A DNA stretch of 64,000 nucleotides from JADKAV01 sp963733395 (lineage in GTDB: Bacteria; Actinomycetota; Actinomycetes; S36-B12; UBA10799), in assembly GCA_963733395.1 (NCBI GenBank), contig CAVTCZ010000019.1, positions 310,001 to 374,000 on the forward strand. The letters run 5' to 3'. The notes beneath the pieces were generated by a model that saw only the letters and a program-made list of their open reading frames with translations, was not told where the DNA came from and did no database searches. Made by a program: the position numbers and the translations under genes. Below, one piece after another: positions 16,633-24,362 of this stretch. Position 1 is the first letter of the stretch; the number at the start of each line of letters is the position of its first letter.

Positions 16633-18264
16633 ATGTCCAAGATTGTGGAATTCGACGCCGAGGCCCGGCGGGCACTCGAACGCGGAGTGAACACGTTGGC
16701 CGATGCCGTGCGCGTCACCATCGGCCCCCGAGGTCGCAACGTTGTGCTCGACAAGTCGTGGGGTGCGCCCACGATCACCAACGACGGCGTGACCATCGCG
16801 CGCGAGATCGAGGTGTCCGACCCCTACGAGAACCTCGGCGTGCAGTTGGTCAAGGAGGTCGCCACCAAGACCAACGACGTCGCCGGTGACGGTACGACGA
16901 CCGCCACGGTGCTGGCCCAGGCCATGGTTGCCGAGGGTGTCCGCATGGTGGTGGCCGGAGCGGCGCCGATGGGAGTCAAGCGCGGCATCGACGCTGCGGT
17001 CGCCCAGGTCTCACAGTTCCTCGCCGACGCAGCGCGTCCGGTCGAGGGCACCGAGGAGACCGCGCAGGTGGCCACCATCTCCGCGCAGGACCCCGAGATC
17101 GGTCGGCTCATCGCCGATGCCTTCGAGAAGGTCGGCAAGGACGGTGTCATCACGGTCGAAGAGGCGACGACCACCGCGCTGGCGTTGGACTTCACCGAGG
17201 GGATGCAGTTCGACAAGGGCTACATCTCCCCGTACTTCGTCACCGACACCGAGCGCATGGAGGCAATCCTCGACGACCCACTGATCCTGCTGGTGCAGGG
17301 TAAGGTCGCCGCGCTGGCCGAACTGCTGCCGCTGCTGGAGAAGGTCATGCAGTCGGGTAAGCCGCTGATGATCGTCGCCGAGGATGTCGAGGGCGAGGCG
17401 CTGTCGGCGCTGGTCGTGAACAAGATCCGTGGCACGTTCTCCTCGGTGGCGGTCAAGGCCCCGGCCTTCGGCGAGCGCCGCAAGGCGATGTTGGAGGACA
17501 TGGCGATCCTGACCGGCGGTCAGGTGGTCACGGCCGACCTGGGGATGAAGCTCGACCAGGTCGGGCTCGAGGTGCTGGGCACCGCGCACCGCGTGGTCAT
17601 CACCAAGGACGACACCACGATCGTCGACGGCAAGGGGGAGACCACCCTGATCGAGGGCCGGATCGAGCAGATCAAGGCCGAGATCGAGGACAGTGACTCC
17701 GACTGGGACCGCGAGAAGCTCAAGGAGCGGCTGGCGAAACTGGTCGGTGGCGTCTGTGTCATCGAGGTCGGAGCGCACACCGAGGTCGAACTCAAGGAGA
17801 AGAAGCACCGCGTCGAGGACGCTGTGGCTGCCACCCGGGCGGCGGTCGAGGAGGGCATCGTCGCCGGCGGTGGTTCGGTGCTCATCCACGCCGCGGCGCA
17901 GTTGGACCCGGCCGCGGCTGCGGACGCGGACGAGGCGGCGGGGGTCCGCATCGTGAAGAAGGCGCTGTCGTCCCCCTTGTTCTGGATCGCTGCCAACGCC
18001 GGCGAGTCCGGCGACGTGGTGGTGTCGAAGGTCGCGGAACTGCCCGCCGGCCAGGGGTACAACGCCGCGACCGGTCAGTACGGCGACCTGATCGCCGACG
18101 GTGTCATCGACCCGGTCAAGGTCACCCGCTCGGCTGTCGAGCACGCCGGCTCGATCGCGGCGATGCTGCTGACGACTGAGGTGCTGGTCGTCGAGAAGCC
18201 GGAAGAGGATGAGGAAGAGGACCACGGCCACGGTCACTCCCACCACCACGGCCACACGCACTAG
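16633..18264 (+). CDS. groEL: Chaperonin GroEL with histidine-rich tail
   Basis: A 543-residue Hsp60. ATG at 16633 follows AAAGGAAG. Typical segments: TIGPRGRNVVLDKSWGAPTITNDG, the ATP loop AGDGTTTATVLAQA, VEEGIVAGGGSVLI and the apical LLPLLEKVMQSGKPL. The C-terminus is not the usual GGM repeat but an acidic stretch followed by HGHGHSHHHGHTH. In actinobacteria with two or more groEL genes, the copy next to groES (groEL1) has such a His-rich tail, so a second, GGM-tailed groEL probably lies elsewhere. Followed by a strong hairpin at 18275-18315. Confidence 0.97.
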   Translation: MSKIVEFDAEARRALERGVNTLADAVRVTIGPRGRNVVLDKSWGAPTITNDGVTIAREIEVSDPYENLGVQLVKEVATKTNDVAGDGTTTATVLAQAMVAEGVRMVVAGAAPMGVKRGIDAAVAQVSQFLADAARPVEGTEETAQVATISAQDPEIGRLIADAFEKVGKDGVITVEEATTTALALDFTEGMQFDKGYISPYFVTDTERMEAILDDPLILLVQGKVAALAELLPLLEKVMQSGKPLMIVAEDVEGEALSALVVNKIRGTFSSVAVKAPAFGERRKAMLEDMAILTGGQVVTADLGMKLDQVGLEVLGTAHRVVITKDDTTIVDGKGETTLIEGRIEQIKAEIEDSDSDWDREKLKERLAKLVGGVCVIEVGAHTEVELKEKKHRVEDAVAATRAAVEEGIVAGGGSVLIHAAAQLDPAAAADADEAAGVRIVKKALSSPLFWIAANAGESGDVVVSKVAELPAGQGYNAATGQYGDLIADGVIDPVKVTRSAVEHAGSIAAMLLTTEVLVVEKPEEDEEEDHGHGHSHHHGHTH

Positions 18265-18274
18265 TAGTTCTGCG

Positions 18275-18315
18275 GTCGAAGGGGCTCCGGGTGAATCACC
18301 TGGAGCCCCTTCGAC
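18275..18315 (+). terminator. groESL terminator hairpin
   Basis: GTCGAAGGGGCTCC (18275-18288) and GGAGCCCCTTCGAC (18302-18315) form a perfect 14-bp stem. It can extend inward through GGGTG/CACCT, and starts 10 bases after the groEL stop. No T tract follows, as is common in high-GC actinobacteria. Confidence 0.85.
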
Positions 18316-18343
18316 GTCTCCGGTGTGCCTGACCGGCCACCTC

Positions 18344-18414
18344 GTTAGACGTTGTGGCCCTCGTTGGAGAAGGCACACGTCGTCGCTCACCAACGGGTAA
18401 CGCTCACCAACGGG
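18344..18414. repeat. Intergenic repeat element with GTTAGACGTTGTGG arm and duplicated CGCTCACCAACGGG
   Basis: GTTAGACGTTGTGGCCCTCG plus TTGG at 18344-18367 faces two direct copies of CGCTCACCAACGGG (18384-18397, 18401-18414). The left arm matches the complement of 59913-59937 at about 20 of 24 positions. The CGCTCACCAAC word is also the right arm at 45094. It lies between the groESL terminator and the whiB terminator. Confidence 0.6.
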
Positions 18415-18460
18415 ACAAGCCGCTCACCAGGTGCGGGGGCTCCGGCGCCGCGGCACATGA

Positions 18461-18492
18461 GAAGGCCCCGGGTGGGGGCACCCGGGGCCTTC
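18461..18492 (-). terminator. whiB terminator hairpin
   Basis: GAAGGCCCCGGGTG (18461-18474) and CACCCGGGGCCTTC (18479-18492) form a perfect 14-bp stem with a 4-base loop. It lies about 50 bases beyond the whiB stop on the minus strand, and could work in both directions between the convergent groEL and whiB. Confidence 0.85.
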
Positions 18493-18540
18493 TTCATGGT
18501 CGCTCGCAGGGGAGGGGCTGGGTCGCGACCGGACAGTGGC

Positions 18541-18831
18541 TTATGCGATGTGCAACTTGCGCTGCTGGTAGAGGGCGGCGAGTTCGTCCTCGCCGAGGCC
18601 ACCCCAGATGCCATACGGCTCCCGAACCGCCACGGCGTGCTCCAGGCAGGCCTGGCGCACGGGGCACTGGGCGCACACGGCCTTCGCGGCGTTGGTGCGG
18701 ATCACCCGTGCCGCACCTCGCTCGCCCTCGGGGTGGAAGAACACGGCGGAGTCCTCGCCGCGACAGGCAGCATCCATCTGCCAGTCCCAGTGATCGGTGT
18801 TGGTCCCGGGAAGCCGTGAGAGCTCGGCCAT
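18541..18831 (-). CDS. whiB: WhiB-family iron-sulfur transcription factor (WhiB3/WhiD-like)
   Basis: A 96-residue Wbl protein. Four cysteines, C23, C53, C56 and C62 (AACRG, then CAQCPVRQAC), ligate the redox- and NO-sensitive [4Fe-4S] cluster. GIWGGLGEDE is the family G[VI]WGG turn, followed by a basic tail (QQRK). TEHWDWQ-like TNTDHWDWQ and VFFHPEGERG are typical of the WhiB3/WhiD group. Its place between groEL and bldM/guaB is that of WhiD in Streptomyces and WhiB3 in Mycobacterium. ATG at 18831 has a GAAGGAG site 6 bases upstream; the longer upstream start lacks one. Known relatives act with the principal sigma factor. Confidence 0.92.
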   Translation of the reverse strand: MAELSRLPGTNTDHWDWQMDAACRGEDSAVFFHPEGERGAARVIRTNAAKAVCAQCPVRQACLEHAVAVREPYGIWGGLGEDELAALYQQRKLHIA

Positions 18832-18859
18832 GATCACTCCTTCTTCGTCGTTGAGTATC

Positions 18860-18888
18860 AAACTAATATCGTTTCAAAACCGTGTCAA
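18860..18888 (-). promoter_or_regulatory. Promoter of whiB
   Basis: On the minus strand TTGACA (18888-18883), a 17-base spacer and TAGTTT (18865-18860) lie about 30 bases before the whiB ATG. The -35 is a perfect consensus. The stretch is AT-rich compared with its surroundings and separates whiB from the divergent MerR gene. Confidence 0.7.
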
Positions 18889-18948
18889 CCCCCTGTTCTC
18901 CGTGAGCGAAAATGTGCGCGATCCCGGAAAGCCCGTCAGACTCATCGG

Positions 18949-19809
18949 GTGGTGGAAGAGATGGTGGCGCTGTCAGCCGGCGCGGTGGCCAGACAGCTCG
19001 GTATCTCCCCGGCGACCCTGCGCACCTGGGCCCGCAGGTACGGCCTCGAGCCCTCGGTGCGCAGCGAAGGCTCGCACCGGCGCTATACGCCCGAGGACAT
19101 CGACCGACTGGTCGCCATGCAGCGCTTGATGCGTGGCGGGGTACCCGTGGCCGAGGCCGCCGCGCAGGTTCGCGGCCAGGTGCCGGTGCCCGTAGCCGAG
19201 GTTCCAGGCAACGGTGACGGCGAGTTGCCGGCAGGTTCGGTCCGCTCCCTATGGGAGGCGGCGCTGGCCCTGGACGGCCAACGTTGTGCCCACCTCGTGG
19301 CCGACGCGGTGCGGACGGTGGGCGTGCTCCCGGCCTGGCAGGACCTGGTCGTCCCGGTCCTGCAGAGGGCTGGGGAGCAGTGGCAGAGCAAGCATGTCGG
19401 AATCGACGTCGAGCACGTGCTGTCCGATGCGGTCACGGCAGGCCTGTTCCTCGACACCCCGGTCAAGCGCGAGGGTGTGCTGCTGGCGGCGACCGGCACC
19501 GAGGACCACGTCCTGCCCCTGTACGCACTGCGGGCCGCGCTGACCGAGGACGGGATCGGGGCGGAACTGCTGACTGCGCGAACACCGGCCTCGGCGCTGG
19601 GTGAAGCTGCCAAGCGACTGCACCCGGGCGTGATCATCCTGTGGGCGCAACTGCCCGAGAACGCCGACAACGAGGGCTTCGGACAACTGCCCGGGCTTCG
19701 GCCGAAACCGGCGTTGGCGCTGGCTGGTCCCGGGTGGTCCGAGCAAGGCCCGGCACCTCACCTGACCGGGCTACGCGACGCGGTGGACTTCGTCCGCCGG
19801 CACGTCTGA
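18949..19809 (+). CDS. MerR-type regulator with B12-binding (CarH/LitR-like) sensor domain
   Basis: A 286-residue regulator. Residues 7-70 are a MerR winged helix: SAGAVARQLGISPATLRTWARRYGL, then SEGSHRRYTPEDIDRL. Residues 98-170 are a helical B12-cap domain with W145-x9-E155-H156, the signature that covers the upper face of adenosylcobalamin in CarH. Residues 175-250 are a Rossmann-like fold. The cobalt-ligand motif, normally ExHxxG, reads E185-D-H187-V-L-P, so the His is kept but the Gly is Pro. Possibly a B12-dependent light or cobalamin sensor, or one that lost the cofactor. GTG start at 18949. Divergent from whiB and 16 bases from the next gene. Confidence 0.75.
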   Translation: MVEEMVALSAGAVARQLGISPATLRTWARRYGLEPSVRSEGSHRRYTPEDIDRLVAMQRLMRGGVPVAEAAAQVRGQVPVPVAEVPGNGDGELPAGSVRSLWEAALALDGQRCAHLVADAVRTVGVLPAWQDLVVPVLQRAGEQWQSKHVGIDVEHVLSDAVTAGLFLDTPVKREGVLLAATGTEDHVLPLYALRAALTEDGIGAELLTARTPASALGEAAKRLHPGVIILWAQLPENADNEGFGQLPGLRPKPALALAGPGWSEQGPAPHLTGLRDAVDFVRRHV

Positions 19810-19825
19810 CCAATACGCTGGTGGC

Positions 19826-20713
19826 GTGGCACTGCATCCGGGACTCGAGCGGTCCGAGTGGGCCGTGTTCCACGGGGCAGTGGACGAGGCGCTTCCGATG
19901 CTCGACCAGCTGGAGGGCTTGAGCGGTCGTTCCGAGGTCTACGCGAAGTGGCTGCGAGGGGTGGCGCTGGGTGCCTGCGGCCGCTACGGCGATGCGCTGG
20001 AGGTGGTCGACCAGATCGCCGCCGGCACCCCGGAGTTCTCCATGGCGCGATCGTTGCGGGGCAGCCTGTTGCGGCAGTTGGGCTGCCACGACTTGGCCCT
20101 GCTGGCGGATCGGGAGGCGATGGCCGGGGCGGCCACCCCGGGCGCGGCCATCGAGGCGATGACCGGGTTGGCGGCCGATGCTGTGGGCCTACAGGACGCC
20201 CTGACCTCGACCACGACACTGGCACAGGCGCGCTCTCTGCTGGACAGGGTCACCGCCGACACCCACAGCGCCCCCACCTGGTGGCGTCACCAGGTCCGGC
20301 TGGCGTGGGTGGAGTGCGAGGTGGCGCTGCTGCAATCGCGATACGAGGATGCGGTCACCCATGCCGCGCTGGCACTCGACGAGGCCGAAGCGGCCACCGC
20401 GCCGCGACACGTCGCGAAGAGCCTGCTGTTCCTGGCAGTGGCCGACATCGAAGCCGGTCGGCGCGAGGTGGCCGTGCCCAACCTGCGCCGTTCCATCATG
20501 CTGAGCGGGTCGATGGGGTTCCTCGCCGTGGCCTGGCCGGCGCATGCGGTGCTGGCGGCGCTGCTCAAGGAGTCCGACCCCGAAATCGCCCACGCCCACT
20601 TCGTGGAGGCCAGCGCCATCACCGACACCCTGCGCGCAGGGCTGCGCGGTCAGTTGGCCACGCGCTGGGACGCACGCCCGGACATCGTCGCGTTGCACCG
20701 CGAGGCCTCGTAG
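19826..20713 (+). CDS. TPR-like helical protein of the whiB-bldM region
   Basis: A 295-residue all-helical soluble protein from GTG at 19826. It has repeated A/L-rich helix pairs suggestive of TPR units (KWLRGVALGACGRYGDALEVVDQ, RSLRGSLLRQLGCHDLALLAD, WVECEVALLQSRYEDAVTHAALALDEAEAA, ADIEAGRREVAVPNLRRSI). No enzymatic motif is visible. A similar protein of unknown function (Rv3415c class) lies beside whiB3 in Mycobacterium. It is 16 bases after the MerR gene and 67 before bldM, probably one transcript. A role as a partner of a regulator is a guess from TPR structure. Confidence 0.65.
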   Translation: MALHPGLERSEWAVFHGAVDEALPMLDQLEGLSGRSEVYAKWLRGVALGACGRYGDALEVVDQIAAGTPEFSMARSLRGSLLRQLGCHDLALLADREAMAGAATPGAAIEAMTGLAADAVGLQDALTSTTTLAQARSLLDRVTADTHSAPTWWRHQVRLAWVECEVALLQSRYEDAVTHAALALDEAEAATAPRHVAKSLLFLAVADIEAGRREVAVPNLRRSIMLSGSMGFLAVAWPAHAVLAALLKESDPEIAHAHFVEASAITDTLRAGLRGQLATRWDARPDIVALHREAS

Positions 20714-20780
20714 TGCTCATTCAAGGCATTCGGGATACCCGCCGATAGGGGGACATGAGAGCAAGTGCGGGAGGTGCGCG

Positions 20781-21368
20781 GTGACGTCAGTCCTGATCGT
20801 CGATGACGCGCCGGCCGTGCGTGATGGTCTCCGCCGCCTCGTCGGCACTCTTCCCGGCGTCGCCAGTGTCAGCCTGGCCAGTAGCGGTGATGAGGCCCTG
20901 GTCAGGTGTCTCAGCGACCGCCCCGATCTGATCCTGCTGGACGTGCGCATGCCGGGTATGTCCGGGCTGGAATGCGCCCGTCGCCTGCTGCACTCGGATC
21001 CATCGGTGCGGATCGTGATGCTCACCGCGGGTGAGGACCCGCAGGCAGTGGCGACGGCTGTGGCCAATGGAGCCGCCGGGTACATCTCGAAGGACGCGAC
21101 GAAGGTCGAGATGGGTCTGGCCATCCACCACGTGGGTGGGGGTGACCGGCGGGCACCCGAGGCGCCGCCGGCGTTCCGGCTGTCCGAGCGGGAGACCCAG
21201 GTGCTCGCCGGGATGTCACGGGGGATGTCCAACGGCGAGATCGGCCGGGAACTGTACCTGTCAGAGGACACGATCAAGACCCACGCCCGGCGACTGTTCC
21301 GCAAACTGCGGGCCGCCGACCGCGCCCAGGCCGTTGCGGTCGGTCTGCGTGCGGGAGTCATCAGCTGA
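20781..21368 (+). CDS. bldM: BldM-like response regulator (NarL/FixJ family)
   Basis: A 195-residue protein. The receiver domain (1-120) has D8, D9, the phospho-acceptor-position D54 in LILLDVRMPG, T in MLTAGED and K in YISKDA. The LuxR-type HTH (135-195) reads LSERETQVLAGMSRGMSNGEIGREL, then LSEDTIKTHARRLFRKL. The match to Streptomyces BldM along the whole length, and the position between whiB/whiD and guaB, support the name. BldM works as a homodimer and as a heterodimer with WhiI, without clear phosphorylation. GTG at 20781 with GGGAGG upstream. A sigD gene, usual next to it, is absent here. Confidence 0.82.
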   Translation: MTSVLIVDDAPAVRDGLRRLVGTLPGVASVSLASSGDEALVRCLSDRPDLILLDVRMPGMSGLECARRLLHSDPSVRIVMLTAGEDPQAVATAVANGAAGYISKDATKVEMGLAIHHVGGGDRRAPEAPPAFRLSERETQVLAGMSRGMSNGEIGRELYLSEDTIKTHARRLFRKLRAADRAQAVAVGLRAGVIS

Positions 21369-21396
21369 AGCGCCGGGCAGCGCGTAATCTTGGTGC

Positions 21397-22896
21397 ATGG
21401 ATTACTCGTCCACCCCCGCTGACCCGTTCGCCCCCGTCGGTCTCACCTTCGATGACGTGCTGCTGGTGCCCTCCGCCTCCGACGTGGTGCCCTCGGAAGT
21501 CGACACCTCCACGCAACTGACTCGGTCCCTGCGACTGCGGGTGCCGCTGGTCAGCAGCGCCATGGACACTGTCACCGAGGCTCGCATGGCCATCGCCATG
21601 GCCCGGATCGGTGGCGTCGGCGTCCTGCACCGCAATATGTCGATCGACGACCAGGCCGTGCAGGTGGACATGGTCAAGCGCTCCGAGGCGGGGATGGTGA
21701 GCAATCCGGTCACCTGTCGCCCGCAGGACACCTTGGCCGAGGTGGACGGGGTGTGTCGCCGGTATCGCATCTCCGGGCTGCCGGTGGTCGACGACGGCGG
21801 GCGACTGCTCGGCATCGTCACGAACCGCGACATGCGGTTCGAGGAGGACCGCTCGGTACCGGTGGGGCAGATCATGACACCGGCCCCGTTGGTCACCGGC
21901 TACCTCGGGATCGAGCCGACGGAGGCGCTGGCGCTGTTGCGCAGGCACAAGATCGAGAAGTTGCCGCTGGTCGACGAGGACAACCGGGTGCGGGGGTTGA
22001 TCACCGTCAAGGACTTCCTGAAGTCCGAGGCTTTCCCGGATGCCACCAAGGACGCCGCCGGCCGGCTCGTCGTCGGCGCTGCCGTGGGCGTGGGCGAGGA
22101 CTCCTACAAACGGGCCATGACGCTGGCGGAGGCGGGCGTGGACTTCGTCGTGGTGGACACCGCCCACGGGCACAGCCGGGGCGTGCTGGAGATGGTCAGT
22201 CGCCTGAAGAACGACACCGACATCGACATCGTGGGCGGCAACATCGCCACCGCGGAGGCGGGACTGGCGTTGGCCGAGGCGGGGGCGGATGCCGTCAAGG
22301 TGGGGGTTGGGCCCGGCTCCATCTGCACTACCCGGGTCGTGGCCGGAGTCGGGGTGCCGCAGGTGACCGCGATCCACGAGGTTGCGACAGCGCTGCGGCC
22401 GCTCGGCCTGCCCGTGATCGCCGACGGTGGCCTGCAGTACAGCGGTGACATCGCCAAGGCGATGGTGGCCGGCGCGGACACGGTGATGCTGGGCTCGCTG
22501 CTGGCCGGCTGTGAGGAGTCCCCGGGCGAGGTGGTCTTCGTCAGCGGTAAGCAGTTCAAGCAATACCGGGGGATGGGCTCGCTGGCTGCGATGCAGAGCC
22601 GCGGGGAGGCCAAGTCCTACTCCAAGGACCGGTACTTCCAGGACGACGTGCTCAGCGACGACAAGCTCGTGCCCGAGGGCATCGAGGGGCAGGTTCCCTA
22701 CCGCGGCAAGCTGTCGGTCGTGGCCCACCAGTTGATCGGCGGTTTGCGTGCGGCGATGGGTTACAGCGGTGCCGATTCGATCCCGGGGTTGCACGCCAAC
22801 GGCCGCTTCGTCCGGATCACCGCGGCCGGGCTCAAGGAGAGCCACCCGCACGACATCCAGATGACCGTGGAAGCACCCAACTACCACCGGCGGTAG
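21397..22896 (+). CDS. guaB: IMP dehydrogenase
   Basis: A 499-residue IMPDH, the NAD-dependent first step from IMP to GMP. N-terminal barrel half: LTFDDVLLVPS, STQLTRSLRLRVPLVSSAMDTVTE. CBS pair at about residues 100-215 (MVSNPVTCRPQDTLAEV; IMTPAPLVTGYLGIEPTEAL). Catalytic Cys in VGPGSICTTRVV. Flap and potassium site: GMGSLAAMQSRG. C-terminal IGGLRAAMGYSGADSI. ATG at 21397, 28 bases after bldM. Followed by a repeat-filled gap and then the paralogue guaB3. Confidence 0.97.
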   Translation: MDYSSTPADPFAPVGLTFDDVLLVPSASDVVPSEVDTSTQLTRSLRLRVPLVSSAMDTVTEARMAIAMARIGGVGVLHRNMSIDDQAVQVDMVKRSEAGMVSNPVTCRPQDTLAEVDGVCRRYRISGLPVVDDGGRLLGIVTNRDMRFEEDRSVPVGQIMTPAPLVTGYLGIEPTEALALLRRHKIEKLPLVDEDNRVRGLITVKDFLKSEAFPDATKDAAGRLVVGAAVGVGEDSYKRAMTLAEAGVDFVVVDTAHGHSRGVLEMVSRLKNDTDIDIVGGNIATAEAGLALAEAGADAVKVGVGPGSICTTRVVAGVGVPQVTAIHEVATALRPLGLPVIADGGLQYSGDIAKAMVAGADTVMLGSLLAGCEESPGEVVFVSGKQFKQYRGMGSLAAMQSRGEAKSYSKDRYFQDDVLSDDKLVPEGIEGQVPYRGKLSVVAHQLIGGLRAAMGYSGADSIPGLHANGRFVRITAAGLKESHPHDIQMTVEAPNYHRR

Positions 22897-22933
22897 GGCG
22901 TTGGGGGCGGCTGATCAGCTGCTGCCCGTGGCC

Positions 22934-23050
22934 GGGACAGCGGTTAGCCAGAAGGACAGCGGTTAGCCGGAAGGACAGCGGTTAGCCGTAATCGCGGACT
23001 TCCGGCTAACGGCTGTGCTCGGGACTAACGGCTGTCCTTGGCACTAACGC
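22934..23050. repeat. Repeat cluster: three direct and three inverted GGACAGCGGTTAGCC-type units
   Basis: GGACAGCGGTTAGCC starts at 22934, 22953 and 22972 (period 19). The inverse form occurs at 23004-23016 (GGCTAACGGCTGT) and 23023-23039 (GACTAACGGCTGTCCTT), with a degenerate third at about 23041. The whole 329-base gap between guaB and guaB3 (22897-23225) otherwise holds no gene. The units can pair to a long hairpin of three steps. Confidence 0.8.
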
Positions 23051-23225
23051 GCAGCGACTCTGTTCCCGCTTGCGGCGGTCGCCGGACTGCCGGCGGTGAA
23101 GGCGTGAGCGAAAGTCCTGTTCGTGAGCAATCGGCAGGCCGATTGTGGCTCACGATCCGGACTTCCACTCCCGCCTTGGGTTGGTGGGCGCAAGACCGGG
23201 GGCGGCACCAGTAGGCTGTCGTCCC

Positions 23226-24335
23226 GTGAGCGACATCGTGATCGGGCTGTCCAAGTCGGCCCGGGCGGGGTATTCCTTCGACGACGTGGCCGTCGCGCCG
23301 CACCGGCGTACGCGGGATCCGGAGGCCGTGGACCTGACGTGGCAGATCGACGCCTACAGCTTCGGGCTGCCGATCGTGGCCGCGCCGATGGACTCGATCG
23401 TTTCGCCGGCCACGGCCATCGCCATGGGTCAGGCCGGTGGCCTGGGGGTGCTCAACCTCGAGGGTCTGTGGACCCGGTACGAGGACCCCTCCGACGCGTT
23501 CGAGCAGATCCGCACGACAGAACCGCGGGATGCGGTGCCGGTGCTGCAGCGCCTCTACTCCGAGCCCATCAAGCCGGAGTTGATCGTCGCCCGCGTGCAG
23601 CAGATGCGCGAGGCCGGCATCACGGTGGCCGCTTCGCTGTCGCCGCAGAAGACCCACGACTTCTTCCGCGACGTGATCACCGCGGGCGTCGACGTCTTCG
23701 TGATCCGGGGAACGACCGTGAGCGCCGAGCACGTGAGCGCGGCGCTCGAGCCCTTGAACCTCAAGCAGTTCATCTACGAGCTCGACGTCCCCGTGCTCGT
23801 CGGTGGAGTGGCGACCTATCAATCCGCCCTGCACCTGATGCGCGCCGGCGCTGCCGGGGTGCTGGTCGGGTTCGGTGGCGGGGCCAGTCACACGACCGCC
23901 GATGTGCTCGGTGTCCGGGTCCCGATGGCGACTGCGGTGGCCGACGTCGCAGCCGCCCGCCGGGATTACCTCGACGAGTCCGGCGGACGCTACGTGCACG
24001 TGATCGCCGACGGGGCCATGGGCCGCAGCGGCGACATCGTCAAGGCGATCGCCTGCGGGGCCGACGCGGCCATGGTGGGTTCACCGCTGGCTCGGGCGCA
24101 GGAGGCCCCGGGCGCTGGCAGGCACTGGGGGATGGAGGCCACGCACGCGGAACTGCCCCGTGGCGAGGTGGTCCAGTTCGACAGCGTCGGCACCTGGCAG
24201 GAGATCCTGTTCGGCCCCTCCCGGGTCAGTGACGGAACCATGAATCTCGCCGGTGCGCTGCGCCGATCGGTGGCGCTGTGCGGCTACTCGGACCTCAAGA
24301 GCTTCCAGCGCGTGGAGATGGTCCGCAGCCACTGA
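23226..24335 (+). CDS. guaB3: GuaB3-family IMPDH-related protein (no CBS domains)
   Basis: A 369-residue TIM-barrel paralogue of IMPDH, co-oriented with guaB. It has AGYSFDDVAVAPHRRTRD, PIVAAPMDSIVSPATAIAMG, GGVATYQSALHLMRAGAAGVLVGFGGG and VHVIADGAMGRSGDIVKAIACGADAAMVGSPLA. There is no CBS pair. At the position of the catalytic loop Cys of GuaB (GSICTT) it reads GGGASHTT, without Cys. The protein is conserved next to guaB in actinobacteria. Its reaction is not settled by the sequence. GTG at 23226 is the start. Confidence 0.85.
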   Translation: MSDIVIGLSKSARAGYSFDDVAVAPHRRTRDPEAVDLTWQIDAYSFGLPIVAAPMDSIVSPATAIAMGQAGGLGVLNLEGLWTRYEDPSDAFEQIRTTEPRDAVPVLQRLYSEPIKPELIVARVQQMREAGITVAASLSPQKTHDFFRDVITAGVDVFVIRGTTVSAEHVSAALEPLNLKQFIYELDVPVLVGGVATYQSALHLMRAGAAGVLVGFGGGASHTTADVLGVRVPMATAVADVAAARRDYLDESGGRYVHVIADGAMGRSGDIVKAIACGADAAMVGSPLARAQEAPGAGRHWGMEATHAELPRGEVVQFDSVGTWQEILFGPSRVSDGTMNLAGALRRSVALCGYSDLKSFQRVEMVRSH

Positions 24336-24362
24336 CCCGGCCAGGCGCTCGGCAGGGTGGGC

